A stretch of 64,000 bases of DNA, taken from assembly GCA_026874595.1 (NCBI GenBank), contig CM049320.1:29562714-29626713 (forward strand), in the 5' to 3' direction. Numbering within the stretch: the stretch's first letter is position 1; every line of letters begins with the position of its first letter. Below the pieces are notes generated by a model. The model was not told where the DNA came from. It ran no database searches and worked only from the letters and a program-made list of their open reading frames with translations. Position numbers and translations under genes: made by a program. Positions 48,210 to 61,749 of the stretch are shown piece after piece. This stretch comes from Sipunculus nudus (taxonomy: Eukaryota; Annelida; Sipuncula; Golfingiida; Sipunculidae).

Positions 48210-49625
48210 ATTATTATATACTGATGCTTTTCAATTCAGAAATAATTAGCATGGCCATCTAGGTAATCTCCTAGGAAATCATATTAATTGATGCAATCTT
48301 GAGAAATGCGGTTTTGAGAACAAATCGATTCAGATCATGAATCTAAAGTCGATGTACACACACATGTACATAGTTTTTAGTTGTATGTAGTAACATTATA
48401 TTTATTTTTTGGCACCCGCACACTTCTGGCTTAAGTAGGTCTTATTAGAGCATATTAGAGAAAAAATAGGCATAGAGTACTGTTACATACATCACGCCCT
48501 TTTGGCGAGAATTTAGTACGAATAAATGTGTAATTCTGCCTTTGCTATGAATTTTTGCATCGACAAAGATGTCCAACACTTTATAAACGAAGATCTGTCA
48601 TCCCTGGTGAAAATCCTGATTTTGCAATACTGAATAAAGCAATAATCAATCTATTTCAAGTTGCAGGCGAGAATTGTTTTATTTATTTTAATTATAAAAT
48701 GAGTGCTCTGACTCTTACGTTACTTTTTACATATATTTGACCATCAAAGTTTTAGAAAATGTTTTCAAATTTTTTACTAATATATTCCTCATACAAAAAT
48801 TGGAATATGTAAAGTTTTCCCCGTATTCTCTGCACATGAACTGGAGAAAACTAAGGAGTCGTAGATTCATGGAATAATATTATATGCATTATATATGATT
48901 TCGAGGTTGTCCCGAGGGATGGAACGCTCGCTACCGTGATGAAAAAGGGACAAACACCTGCTACATGATAAGACCGTCCCCAGGCATCAGTAAAACGGAG
49001 GCCGGCGTTGCCTGCCACAACCACAGCAAGTCCATCCTAGTTTCTATTGAGACGCTGCAGGAATTACGGCACCTCGATCATTTCTTCAAAGCCCAACTAT
49101 CTGATCCGTCAACATCTGACTTACGTATGCCATTTATTTGGCACATGATTTTGTTTGTCCTTTTACACTTACTTTGTATACAACAGATATTGCCCATTTT
49201 GTTTAATCGTCTATAGTTACTTTAAAGAAGTTGACGCTTGTTTAAAAATATACATAAAATATAAAATATTACGGGCATATTGACACGCATTTCTTTCTTT
49301 TCCGCCATTATCATCGAATCGTCTTATAATCGCATTTTGTGTATACTACTTGATCACATGAAAGGAAAAATAATGAGCACTAGTATGTTTTAAGGAATTA
49401 TTTTTTGTAGTTTGCAAGAAGGATTCGCACTGTGGTTATTGGACTTCGGCCTGGAAACCTTGGGGTTGGTATTGGACAAATGGCGAGCCTCTCAATTATG
49501 AAAACTGGATCAATGAAGATCCTCTTTCCGTTATCATGCAGGTTATGATCAATCAGTCATGTGTTTTCCGAATGATAAGGAATGGTTCACTTGGTAGTGG
49601 GTACATCTGCGAGTTACGGCTGTAG
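46571..49625 (+). CDS. Secreted C-type lectin, intact copy B3 (5 exons, 290 aa)
   Basis: The exons are 46571-46631, 47251-47469, 47675-47833, 48906-49124 and 49411-49625, with phase-1 GT-AG introns as in B1 and B2. The stop is TAG at 49623-49625. The one coding change I found is TTT to TGT in exon 1, turning Phe 6 of the signal peptide into Cys. The leader stays hydrophobic and should still work. The lectin domain is the same as in B1, including the absence of EPN/QPD and WND motifs. Confidence 0.85.
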
Positions 49626-50341
49626 AACTGAATATATGAAGGGAAATGATTGACAAAGAACTAATAGTTGTTGCATCCAAGAATAAGACACGGGTAATGC
49701 TAAACAACTGTATATCTACAGGATTCCATTAAGGTTCTGAGACTACGTGGAAAGGGCTTTCACGCGATTACTCTATGCACCATTTGTGCGGGTCTTAGGT
49801 GTTTGTCACCAACATTGCTGGTTCATAATACGAAAAAACCAACGAAAGGCGCAATCCTGCGTGAGTGAAACACGACTATGGACTCCCCACTTGGCCTGCA
49901 GGGCTCTAGACCTGGATAGATGTCGACCGTGAAATATCTCGCCACCTCGGCTGAGAGAGGTTTGTGTAGAAACCAGGGTTGGGTCTGAATGCCATCAGGC
50001 CATTAAAGTGCAAGTGTATATGTTTTAAATAATTCAACTGCAAATGCAAATGTTAATAGAAATAATCGGTGCAAATGCGATAAAAACTTCATGATGCAAA
50101 CGCAACTTCAATATCAAATGTGTACACATGTCTTTGTAATTGAATCATGTTTTGTTACATAATACGCAACAGGAATCAGGTTAACTTCAGTTTTATTATC
50201 ATACATGTAACCACTAGTATCAGGAGAAAATATTTGAAATCTCTTGCAAATTTATCCCTTGCCTTTTTTGGCTCACAGGGAGCGTTCTCTTTGATAAAGT
50301 GATATTTAATTTTTCCTACCGTTCTGCTTTTAATATTTCTT

Positions 50342-50683
50342 TTGTTTTGTACACAAGACAGCAGCTTGTATCTACATGTGAGCAAATTCGATCCAAACTT
50401 TTCTCAGAGATTTAAGGTAAAAAAAGCCACAGGTAAAAGAGCACAGTTAGAAATGGCAAAATGCATACCTTATCAATCTGAAGGACAGTTTAAGCTTTGG
50501 ATCGAATTGCATACACCATTAATGCGAAAGGGGACGATTTATGTCCGCCAAGAGTTCTTTACCATTATGTATGTGTTAAAAATTTTTAAAAAATATGTTA
50601 TCCTTATTGTGATTTCGAAGGGCCTTTTCCAACTGCTTCATTATAAACGAACGTGTAAGCTGTACAATATTATGCATGTTTAG
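50342..50683 (+). CDS. Conserved hypothetical ORF, B3 (113 aa)
   Basis: Same predicted protein as the ORFs at 15940-16281 and 33129-33470. Function unknown. Confidence 0.25.
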   Translation: MFCTQDSSLYLHVSKFDPNFSQRFKVKKATGKRAQLEMAKCIPYQSEGQFKLWIELHTPLMRKGTIYVRQEFFTIMYVLKIFKKYVILIVISKGLFQLLHYKRTCKLYNIMHV

Positions 50684-52020
50684 TATCTATGTGCGTATGT
50701 TTTTATTATAAATTGCTTTTTCAAACACGAAACACTCACTAAATATATTTGATTGTTGTTTACTGCCAGGGCCAGGGCTTAATCATAATATGTTTTAGTA
50801 TACATAAATCAATTCACACACAAACATATGTGGCTGGGTCTGTTATATTTGTGTGATAAATAATTAGCAGTATATTGTTCTAAATTCATGACACTGAGAA
50901 TATTAGGACAATAAATATTCCTCTAACTCATGGAACCGTTGAAGACAGGAGTCTCCGCTATAATATTCCCATCAGAACTATCCACAAATTGTGGCGAAAA
51001 ATCAAGCCTAGATAAAAAATAAAAATCCTAATATATAGAGCACTGTGAGAATTCGTTTTGTAAAATAAATGACAAAATGTATAAAAGTTTATCCAACAGG
51101 TGGCACAGCTACTTTCATTTTTAAAGGAGATGACCAAATGTCAAGGCTTAATTTGGGTTACATTTTCAGGCCTGCTAACGATGATAAACCTTAATGTAAC
51201 ATCATTATATGATAGAAATTTTGACATATATTGCTAATACTTGGTAGTGCCATTACTCTAGTGTACAGTGAGGTAGTACCTGTCGAGGAAGAACCCTGAT
51301 ACCGAGAGAAGCCAGGGGCAAGACTTAGCTGAATGGCCCGACACCGATGTTTTCATAAAATGGTGAAGCCGATCGTTAAACTAGCATTGTTACATAAACA
51401 AAATAAAACATCTTTTAGCAATGAAAAAAAAGTGGATAATTCGGTAAACCTTTTTAATCATTTAAATAAATTTTTTAAGTGATATATTTTTTATAATTTG
51501 TGATATTACTTCACACACACACTTATCGATACATGTATATATGACATGTTCCTTATCCAGCATACCTGATTGATATATATATAATACCACATATATTTTG
51601 AGTAATAACCTTCTCCTTTGAGTTTATATTTATACAACTTGGTTATTTTTTTTTGTGGTTATGTAAATTATTGTGGGTTTATGTTAGGCTGATCTTAATA
51701 TGAATTTGATTAATACAGATCATTATGAGATTGGTCAAACATAAAATGTTGTTTAAATTCTGAGGCTGCAAATTCATTACTTGATCATCAGTGTCCATGG
51801 CGTGAAATTGTTAAATATATCTTTGTTGTAAAATCAACTGATAGGTGGGCCGATCCTGACAGTTGGAAAATAAACCAATAGCATTCTTCACATGGTTGGT
51901 ATAAGGCAAGGGACTAGAATGTTAATTCACCGTACATGTCTACTGTCCATTTTTTTAATGACCAGGCAGACTCCATACACTTTATAACACATAGAAAAGA
52001 TGAGATAACTATTTACAGTA

Positions 52021-52057
<37 letters not shown>

Positions 52058-53570
52058 ATGATTTGTGATGACAAAGGATAATAAATATGTAATAATAACT
52101 TAATAATATTACATATAATTATATATTGTGAAATTATTTTAAAATATGAATAATATCTAATTGTTAAGTTGACAGCCTTATTCCGATTAGTATGCTGTCT
52201 GGAATTAATTATGGTCTTCTTAATAAATAAATATTTCATGATTGTCTTTGATGAAATACTAAATAAAAATTATTCCATTCTACCATCTTAAGATGTTCAT
52301 AAAATCAGCAGTCGTTCTTCAGTTGAACTTTTAATTAAACAGGTATATGCCCCATTGAGGTGCTTCAAAGTAGAAAACAATTTTTAGTTAAGTTGAAGAA
52401 AAGGTAGAATGAAACGACACTCATTCCACCGTGTTTTGAGAAGGCACAAGACCAGACAACACCCACTAAATTACGTGAAGTCTGTTATTGTTTACATTGG
52501 AGTGTCATGTAACGTGAGAGCCCAACAGCCATTTCAATCCTATTCAATCTGACAGTTGAAACGACTCTGGCTTCAGACGAATATTAATACGTTTAATACA
52601 GGAAATCCCCAGCCTAATGATTTCCCTGTATTTGCATTCACTAATCCGAGTCGTCCAAATGGAAAACTTTCAAACTTGGTTTTACATAAAAAATGTTTTT
52701 TTTTTACAAACAAACAATTTGCTTAATTAAAACGGTGTTTGTAAGTTTGATTAAACTTTTGTTGGCACAATCCCTCTCATAACTCATTAAGAAATTGCTA
52801 GAACGACGCCAGTCGTGTTTGTTAAAACACATCACAGTGCATTATTGATGTAGGGAGTTAGTCATCAAATTATATTAAGAAAATCACAAATGCGATTGAA
52901 TTGTGAAATATTTGCGCTTGGGAGAATTAGTCTTCTCTTTAGAATCAAATTTCCCCATAACGTTTACTGATATATGGACAATTTCGCTGCATAAACTCTC
53001 TTTTGATATTGACAGGAACTTCAATAAAATGTATTGGACCGCCTAAGACCTGTCATTCAAATTGACCCTATCGGTGTTTCTGTTCTGAAAGTTGACATAA
53101 ATGTTGTCACAGTGAGGAGACGCTAATCATTATTGACAGTTAGTGGATCCTTGGCATTGACTGGCCTGACGTATGATGGAATGTCGTCAATTACACTTAA
53201 TGTGGTTAAACTCATATAAATTGGGATAACAGTACATTTAAATGTTTGTTAAGAATTGCATATAAATTGTCTATCAAACTGTCAGTTCTCGTCTATCTGT
53301 CATATGTTGTTCCATCGGAATATAGTCTTGAAATCATCTGGTTCAGACATCTGCAAATGTTTTTGAGAACAAAACAAAAAAAGTCGATTTAAATGCTTCA
53401 ATAAAATGGATTGAATATCTTTTGAAATCCCATTTGCATTGCCCGAGTCCAATTTTCGGTGAAAAAAGAACGGCTGAACATTTGTTCTTCTAGTGACATG
53501 AGACCAACCATTAAATACATTCTAGAAATAAACCCACAGGAAAAGCATCCCCGGTGTTGAATGTTAAAAA

Positions 53571-53705
53571 ATGGCAAAATTTATCTTTTTGATAGCAGTG
53601 AATACTTTATATCTTAGTCTTTGGTCAGAAGGTAAAGTTCATTTAGTTCCTTGAGACTAATAAACGGGGAAAAATTGCACTTCAATTGTTTTTATTTCCT
53701 GCTAG

Positions 53706-53762
<57 letters not shown>

Positions 53763-55192
53763 TGTAAATTTGCTGCATTTATTGTGAAATATCGATTAAA
53801 GGAAGGGTATTTTAGCCATACCTCAAAATGAGAAAAAGGCCGGAAACGTGTGTGCGTTATTACGTACTGTGCTATTATTTTACCATATTTTACCATGAAT
53901 AACAACAATTTGTCGTTTTGCCAATGAAAATTATCTTGCAAAATGTAAAAGTAACAGCATGAAATTTATAGTTATTCTGTGTTATATGTGTATTTAATCC
54001 ATCGATTTTAAACTGACAGCCTTAAGCAAATAGCCCACGTGTAAATGAGCAAGGCAACATGTTTGACCACTAAGCCCCTTAATGAAGGGCACCAGCCGGT
54101 AGGGCAGTGTTATCACGTGTCAAACGGATAAATGCTTGGTATTCCACCCTCACAGCAAACCACAACATTGAATCTCCTCATGTCAGGTAAATTGAAACAA
54201 ACCCTATTTATTATATAATATTTTTTACAAAGTAAAATTCGTCATATATTTCTCTTCAAGCCTTGATTACAACCGTAGCGACAGTAGCCCACAAAAGGGA
54301 TTCCTTGAACCTCGGATTGAGAAGCTTTGCCAATAAATATCACCCCACAAGAGGATGCACTAATATTTCTGGTCCTACAAGCTTACCATGCCCAACTGAT
54401 GCGAGGTTCGCAGACACATGCGCCTCAAATCCGAAACAGAAATGGTACCGGTATCCGGAATGCCTGCAAACGTCCACTAGTATGTTACACTTATCGACCA
54501 ACTTCCCTGATTGTTTTTCATGTACTTATGGCTAACATTTAAATAAACTATTTGAAGGATAATATATTACCAAAGGTATTTCCAGATTTAGAATATTATT
54601 TAGAATGTGGCTTTGAATATGGCGGAATGAGCATTTATTTTCTGTGGTGTTTCACGTTCTATATCATTGCATTTCTCACAAAAGGGATGACAACCCAGGG
54701 CCACAAGAATAGGTTGAAGCAGAGTAACATCATGATCAGTGCCACACCAGTTATGACACTACAGTCAGAAGTGATGTTGATGGGTAGAAACATGACAACT
54801 AGCAACGTACAGAAAGATGATGGTAGGAAACAATCCAATTTGGGTAAATAATGTTGACATTAATCCAAATGGATCTATCTGTGATAATTTTTTTTTGGAA
54901 GTTCGTAAATGGGATTTAAGTGATCCATTAGCTCTATAACCAACATAAAATGTACATTTTTATGCATTCCAAGTGTCTTTCAATACCTTCGCATGTAAAT
55001 AATTGTTCATGTGTTTAGGAGAATCTAGTCAAACTGTTCCTTATCGACACTAAAGAATGATTTGGATTAAGATGTATAAAATGTAGAATCTTGCAATCAT
55101 TTTTCATATTTTTTCTTTCCTAAGTCTTTCTTCCAAAAGAGGTAGTGACGAATTGGATTGGATTGCAGCAGTAACCATAATTGCATATATGT

Positions 55193-55241
<49 letters not shown>

Positions 55242-56641
55242 TATACTGATGCTTTTCAATTCAGAAATAATCAGCATGGCCATCTAGGTAATCTCCTAGG
55301 AAATCATAATAATTGAGGCCATCTTGAGAAATACGGTTTTGAGAACAAATCTAATCAGATCATGAATATAAAGTCGATGCACACATACACGTACATAGTT
55401 TTTAGTTGTATGTAGTAACATTATATTTATTTTTTTGGCACCCGTACAGTTCATGATTAAGCAGGTCTTTTTAGAGCATATTAGAGAAAAATAGGCATAG
55501 AGTACTGTTACATACATCACGCCTTTTTGGCGAGAATTTAGTACGAATAATTTAGCCTTTGCTATGAATTTTTTTATTAACAAAGATGTCCAACACTTTA
55601 TAAACGAAGATCTATCATCCCTGGTAAAAATCCTGGTTTTGCAACACCGAATAAAGCAATAATCAATCTATTACAAGTTGCAGGCGAGAATTCTTTTTTT
55701 TTTCAATTCTAAAATGAGTGTTCTGACTCTTACGTTACTTTTTACATATATTTCCCATCAAAGTTTCAGAAAATGTGTTCAAATTTGTTACTTATATATT
55801 TCCTCATACAAAAATTGGAATATGTAAAGTTATCCACGTATTCTCCTCACATGAACTGAAGAAAACTAAGGAGTCGTAGATTCATGGACTAATATTATAT
55901 GCATGTATATATGATTTCGAGGTTGTCCCGAGGGATGGAACGCTCGCTACCGTGATGAAAAAGGAACAAACACCTGCTACATGATAAGACCATCCTCAGG
56001 CATCAGTAAAACGGAGGCCGGCGTTGCCTGCCACAACCACAGCAAGTCCATCCTAGTTTCTATTGAGACGCTGCAGGAATTACGGCACCTCGAACATTTC
56101 TTCAAAGCCCAACTATCTGATCCGTCAACTTCTGACTCACGTATGCCATTTATTTGGCACATGATTTTGTTTGTCCTTTAACACTTACTTTGTATACAAC
56201 AGATATTGCTCATTTTGTTTAATCGTCTATAGTTACTTTAAAGAAGTTGACACTTGTTTAACAATATACATAAAATATAAAATATTACGGGGATAATGAC
56301 ACGCATTTCTTTCTTTTCCGCCATTATCATCTAATCGTCTTATAATAGCATTTTGTGTATACTATTTGATCACATGAAAGGAAAAATAATGAGTACTAGT
56401 ATGTTTTAAGGAATTATTTTTTGTAGTTTACAAGAAGGATTCGCACTGTGGTTATTGGACTTCGGCCTGGAAACCTTTGGGTTGGTATTGAACAAATGGC
56501 GTGCCTCTCAATTATTAAAACTGGATCAATGAAGATCCTCTTTCCGTTATCATGCAGGTTATGATCAATCAATCATGTGTTTTCCGAATGATAAGTAATG
56601 GTTCACTTGGCAGTGGGTACATCTGCGAGTTACGGCTGTAG
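53571..56641 (+). pseudogene. C-type lectin gene copy A4, two nonsense codons only
   Basis: The exons are 53571-53631, 54261-54479, 54685-54843, 55922-56140 and 56427-56641. Exons 1-3 match A1-A3 except for a silent change in codon 42. From exon 4 on this copy keeps older states shared with B: Glu 159 is GAA (55957-55959) rather than TAA, residue 244 is Gly, and the gene ends in TAG at 56639-56641. It still has TGA for W241 (56489-56491) and TAA for E250 (56516-56518), so those two stops predate the third. A product would stop at residue 240, missing the last fifth of the lectin domain. Confidence 0.8.
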
Positions 56642-57027
56642 AACTGAATATGTGAAGGGGAATGATTGACAAAGAACTAATAGTTGTTGCATCCAAGAAT
56701 AAGACACGGCTGAGAGAGGTTTGTGTACAAACCTGGGTTGGGTCCGAATGCCATCAGGCCATTAAAGTGCAAGTGTATATGTTTTAAATAATTCAACTGC
56801 AAATGCAAATGTTAATAGAAATAATAGGTGCAAATGCAAAAATAAACTTCATGATGCAAATGCAACTTCAATATCAAATGTGTACACATGCATTTGCAAT
56901 TCAATCATGTTTTGTTACATAATACGTAACAGGAATCAGGATAACTTCAGTTTTGGCTCACAGGGAGCGTTCTATTTGATAAAGAATATTAAGTGATATT
57001 TAATTTTTCAACCCCTCTTATTTTAAT

Positions 57028-57306
57028 ATGTCTGCTGTTTTGTACACAAGGAGGCAGCTTGTATCTACATGTGAGCAATTCGCTCAAATCTTTCCTCAGA
57101 GTTTTAAGGTAAAGAAAGGCACAGTTAAAAAGGCACACTTAGAAATGGCAAAATGCATACTTAAACAATCTGAAGGACAGTTTAAGCTTTGGATCGAATT
57201 GCATACACCATTAATGCTAAAGGGAACGATTTATGTCCGCCAGGAGTTCTTTACCATTATGTATTTTTTTGTGATTTTTTTTTTAATTCTGTTATCTTTA
57301 TTATGA
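57028..57306 (+). CDS. Conserved hypothetical ORF, A4 (92 aa)
   Basis: This is the only A-half copy in which the ORF is open: it has five A at 57127-57131 where A1-A3 have six. The core matches the B ORFs (FKVKK, then MAKCILKQSEGQFKLW, then YVRQEFFTIM). The C-terminus runs into a hydrophobic FFVIFFLILLSLL read from a T-rich tract, which is probably not real coding sequence. Function unknown. Confidence 0.25.
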   Translation: MSAVLYTRRQLVSTCEQFAQIFPQSFKVKKGTVKKAHLEMAKCILKQSEGQFKLWIELHTPLMLKGTIYVRQEFFTIMYFFVIFFLILLSLL

Positions 57307-59670
57307 TTTCGGAAAAAAATGTATAAAGGGCCTTTTCCAACTGCTTCATTTTAAACGAAGTGTACACTGTACAATATAGTGCATGTTTAGTATCTATGTG
57401 GGTATTTTTTTATTATGGCTCGCATTATCAAACACGAAACAGTCGCTAAATATATTTGATTGTTGTTTACTGCCAAGGCCAGGGCATAATTATAATATTT
57501 ATTAGTAAACATAAATCAATTCACACACATACATGTGGCTGTTTCTGTTATATTTGTGTGTTAAATAATTAGCAGCTATATTGTTCTAAATTCGTGACAC
57601 TGAGAATATTAGGTAGAAATATATTTCTCTTTGAAACGTTAAAGTCAAGAGTCTGAGCTATAATATTCCCATCAGAACTATCCACAAACTGTGGCGAAAA
57701 ATCAAGCCTTGATAAAAAAAAAATCCTAATATATAGAGCTCTAAGAGAATTTGTTTTTGTATTGTTTTGTAAAATAAATGACAAAATGTATAAGTTTATC
57801 CAACAGGTGGCACAGCACACCTTTTTTTTCAAAGGAGATTACACCTGAAACTGACCGAATGTCAAGGCTAAATTTGGGTTACATTTTCAGGCGTGCTAAC
57901 GATGATAAACCTTAATGTAACATCATTATATGAAATAAATGTTGACATATATTGCTAATACTTGGTAGTGTCATTACTCTAGTGTACAGTGACGTAGTAC
58001 ATTTCGAGGAAGAACCCTGATACCGAGAGAAGCCAAGGGCAAGATTTAGCTGAATGGCCCGACACCGATGTTTTCATAAAATGGTGAAGCCGATTGTTAA
58101 ACTAGCGTTGTTGCATAAACAAAATAAAACAATGCAAAAAAAGTTGATAATTAGGTCAACCTTTTTTATCATTCAAATAAATTTAAAAGTGATATTTTTG
58201 TTATAATTTGTAATATTACTTCAAACACATACTTACCGATACATGTATACATGACCCATTCCTTATCCAGCATACCTGATTGATTTATATATAAGACCAC
58301 ATACATTTTGAGTAATAACCTTCTTCTTTTAGTTAATATTTATACAAATTGGTTATTTTTGTGATGATGTAAATCATTTGGGTTTATGTTAGGCCTATCT
58401 TAATACGGATTTGATTAATACAGATCATTATGAGATAGGTCAAACATAAAATGTTGTTTAAATTCTGAGGCTGCAAATTCATTACTTGATTATCAGATGT
58501 CCAGTCTCCATGGCGTGAAATTGTTAAATATATCTTTGTCGTGAAATCAACAGATAGGTTGCCCGATCCTGACGGTTGGAAAATAGCAATCTTCACATGT
58601 TTGGTATAAGGCGAGGGACTAGAATGTTAATTCACCGAACATGTCTACTGTCCATTTTTTTAATGACCAGGCAGACACCATACACCATATAACACATAGA
58701 AAAGGGGAGATAACTATTTACAATAAGTTATCTTAGTAATATATATATGTGCGTGTGTGTGTGGATGTGTGGTGACAAAGGATGATAAATATGTAATAAT
58801 AACATAATAACATTACATAAAAATTTTTAAAAATATGAATAATATCTAATTGTTAAGTTGACAGCCTTATTTCGATTTGTATGCTATCTGGAATTAATCA
58901 TGGTCTTCTGAATAAATAAATATTTCATCATTGTCTTTGATAAAAGACTTAATAAAAATGGTTCCATTCTACCATCTCTAGATGTTCATAAAATCAGAAG
59001 TCGTCCTTCAGTTGAACTTTTAATTAAACAGGTATATGCCCCATTGAGGTGCTTTGAAGTAGAACACAATTTTTAGTTAAGTTGAAGAAGAGGGTGAATC
59101 AAGCGACACTGATTCCACCCTGTTTTGAGAAGGCACAAGACCAGACAACGCCCACTGAAACAGGTGAAGTCTGTTATTATTTACATTGGGGTGTCATGTC
59201 ACGTGAAACCCCAACAGCCATTTCAATCCTATTCAATCTGACAGTCCGCCTCGGCACTAGAACAGAAAATATCTACAAAAAATACTTGATTTAATCACAA
59301 TAAAAATGAGAACAATAATATTTGGCGCATCAATAATGCATACGATTTGTCTGAGAGCCTGGCTCGAATAAACTAAAATTATCCAGTCTTTCCCAGCCAG
59401 CGACGGTCGGCGATAGGTACTGACAGCTGGCCGGCTGTTGAGCAACATCGTCAGATATGGGAGAAAGTATGTAACGTATGATAATTGTAATGGTCAAATT
59501 TGGTTCCTTACGTTAAAATGCGTATGTCAGACAAATGTTATACTGAATAATGGCCTAGAATTCAAGCATGATGCTTTTTTCATGATTTCGGGTGGTGTGT
59601 CTTGACAGGTATTTAAATTTCAAAAGGCCAGGTCACCCGGCGTGAGTGATATCAAGGCAGCGATATATAA

Positions 59671-59704
<34 letters not shown>

Positions 59705-61749
59705 ATTGTATGTTTCATCAATTAAAATATCCAGATTGAAATCAATATTGAAAGAAATTTAATTCCATCAAAGCACGCCACTGATTTTGCAATATAGTTG
59801 GTTTATAGATATGCGCTTCTTGAAGAACACAAATATTTTCATTTCCTTATGATGAAAAAAACATTTCAACATTTTCCTTCTTTTTTTTTATAAAACCTAA
59901 GTCCTCGGATATTTTGTTTATATAGCCTTTTCAATGCTGGTAATTTGAGGATTGAAATTAAACGTTCAAAGGCCTTTAAATAGATTAAGCACTGTATAAA
60001 CGTGTTGCAAACAGATAACACCATTTTGAAACATGTTGCCCGCCGCCTAAAGCTTGCTATATCCCTTTTCATATACCAACAATTTTTTTCTAATAGACAT
60101 ATGATATCTTGTATTTTGCGTGTCGTACTGCAATGATGGAACAAAGACATGTGGCAGTTGGCATTGGTCTAGTGGACGACCTGCGACCAACGATAATAGG
60201 ATCAGCAAAGTCCCACATTTTCTCCTACCACATGTAGTATAAAACATATGTGTCGTTTCATAATGGTAAGGTAAGAAAAGGTTCGACAACACATAGCTAG
60301 TGGGATAAACACTGTAATGTACACATATGTCTCATAAGCTGTTAATGGAAGATTGATCCCTAGGGCATACAAAAATTTCGTATGTGCTCGACCTGCTCTT
60401 GTGGATATTTTTAAAATTGTACGCTTAAAAGGGCCAAACCAAGATTGCTTTGTTTTTTTGCCAGTAATTGAAGATGTGGACAGTTACAACATGGTATCTG
60501 TGGACACTTCAATTGTTCGTGTAGTCTATGTTTGCATCATTTTTTAAAGATATACATCATATATTTTTCTCTTAATAAAACAGTTTCACATCATGCATTT
60601 GGTTCTGGTTATCTGTGACGCAGTCCACTGAGAAAAACCCGAACCTCGACGACCCGTTGAAACGACTCTGGTTTTAGACGAATGGTTCAATACAGGAAAT
60701 CCCCCAGCCTAGTGGTTCCCCGGTATTTGCATTCACTAATCCGAGTCGTCGAAACGGAACAACTTTCATACTTGGTTATACAAAAATAATATGTTTTTTT
60801 TTCAATTAAAACAAATTAGATAAATTAAAACAGTGTCTGTCAGTTTGATTAAACCTTTTTTGGCACAACCCGGCTTAAAAGGAAACCCCAGAACGACGCC
60901 TTTCGCGTATGTTAAAAAAAGATTCCGCGAGGGTTACTTATTTATTTATGTCTATTTTCCACTCAAAATGCATCAGAAAACTAAACGGGCGAGCCAGATG
61001 AAAATTATTGCAAGAACCATTTAATCATGGTAAAGCCATTTAACGGTGCAAGTTTTTGCTGTTTCCGACAATTCCTTGACAAGGAAGCTATATGTGGTAT
61101 TTCGTAATCTTCGCGGTTCCCCGTGTATATATGATGCAAAAAAAGTTAAATTGTAATTATACGAAACCATAATATAAATACTTTTCTTATTTATTATAAC
61201 ACATTTAGATGTTCGGGTGCAACTATAATCTGCATTTATCTTGGTCACTGATACCGAAGAAAATATAAAAGTCGGAATGACACCCGCAATGGCAAGAAAG
61301 CACGCTAAACAAGTATCAAAGCGATTAAGGGTTGATCATTAGTCACAGATCATTTACGTTTAGATACCATTATATATAAGTAAGAAAGGAAAAGGATAAA
61401 ATATAAATTTTCCCGAAGAAAGGTGAGAGGATGTGACAGAGATATAAAAGCAGAGAGAAAGAGTGAGGGAGGGGGCAGAGAGATAACAATATGGAACAAT
61501 AAGGAAACATGCTCCTCAACTGCAGAGACACGTTTAGTTGGAAAATAAAAAAATCATTGTGATTGTCATATTTAATCATGTAAAATATATGTAATATTTG
61601 TAATATGAAACTTGTCCTGCATTAAATTGAAATATTGCCCTCTACATAATATTGACGGAATTCATTTAAAAGGATATGCGTTTTCTCACTGACTTAAGAT
61701 ATATTCTATTGTTTTCTTGCTGTTTCTGTACTTTTTACTTCATAGATTT

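Larger units (their letters stand above)
34406..51618. repeat. Tandem array unit 3 (A3 34406-41124, B3 41125-51618)
   Basis: Near-exact copy of units 1 and 2, 17213 bp long. Contents: broken lectin A3 (36362-39440), retrotransposon relic (44622-45901), intact lectin B3 (46571-49625) and conserved ORF (50342-50683). It has a few private substitutions, for example near 40009, 46191, 46587, 48294, 48821 and 49244, one of which changes residue 6 of the B3 signal peptide. The remaining stretches repeat the non-coding DNA described for unit 1. Confidence 0.97.
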
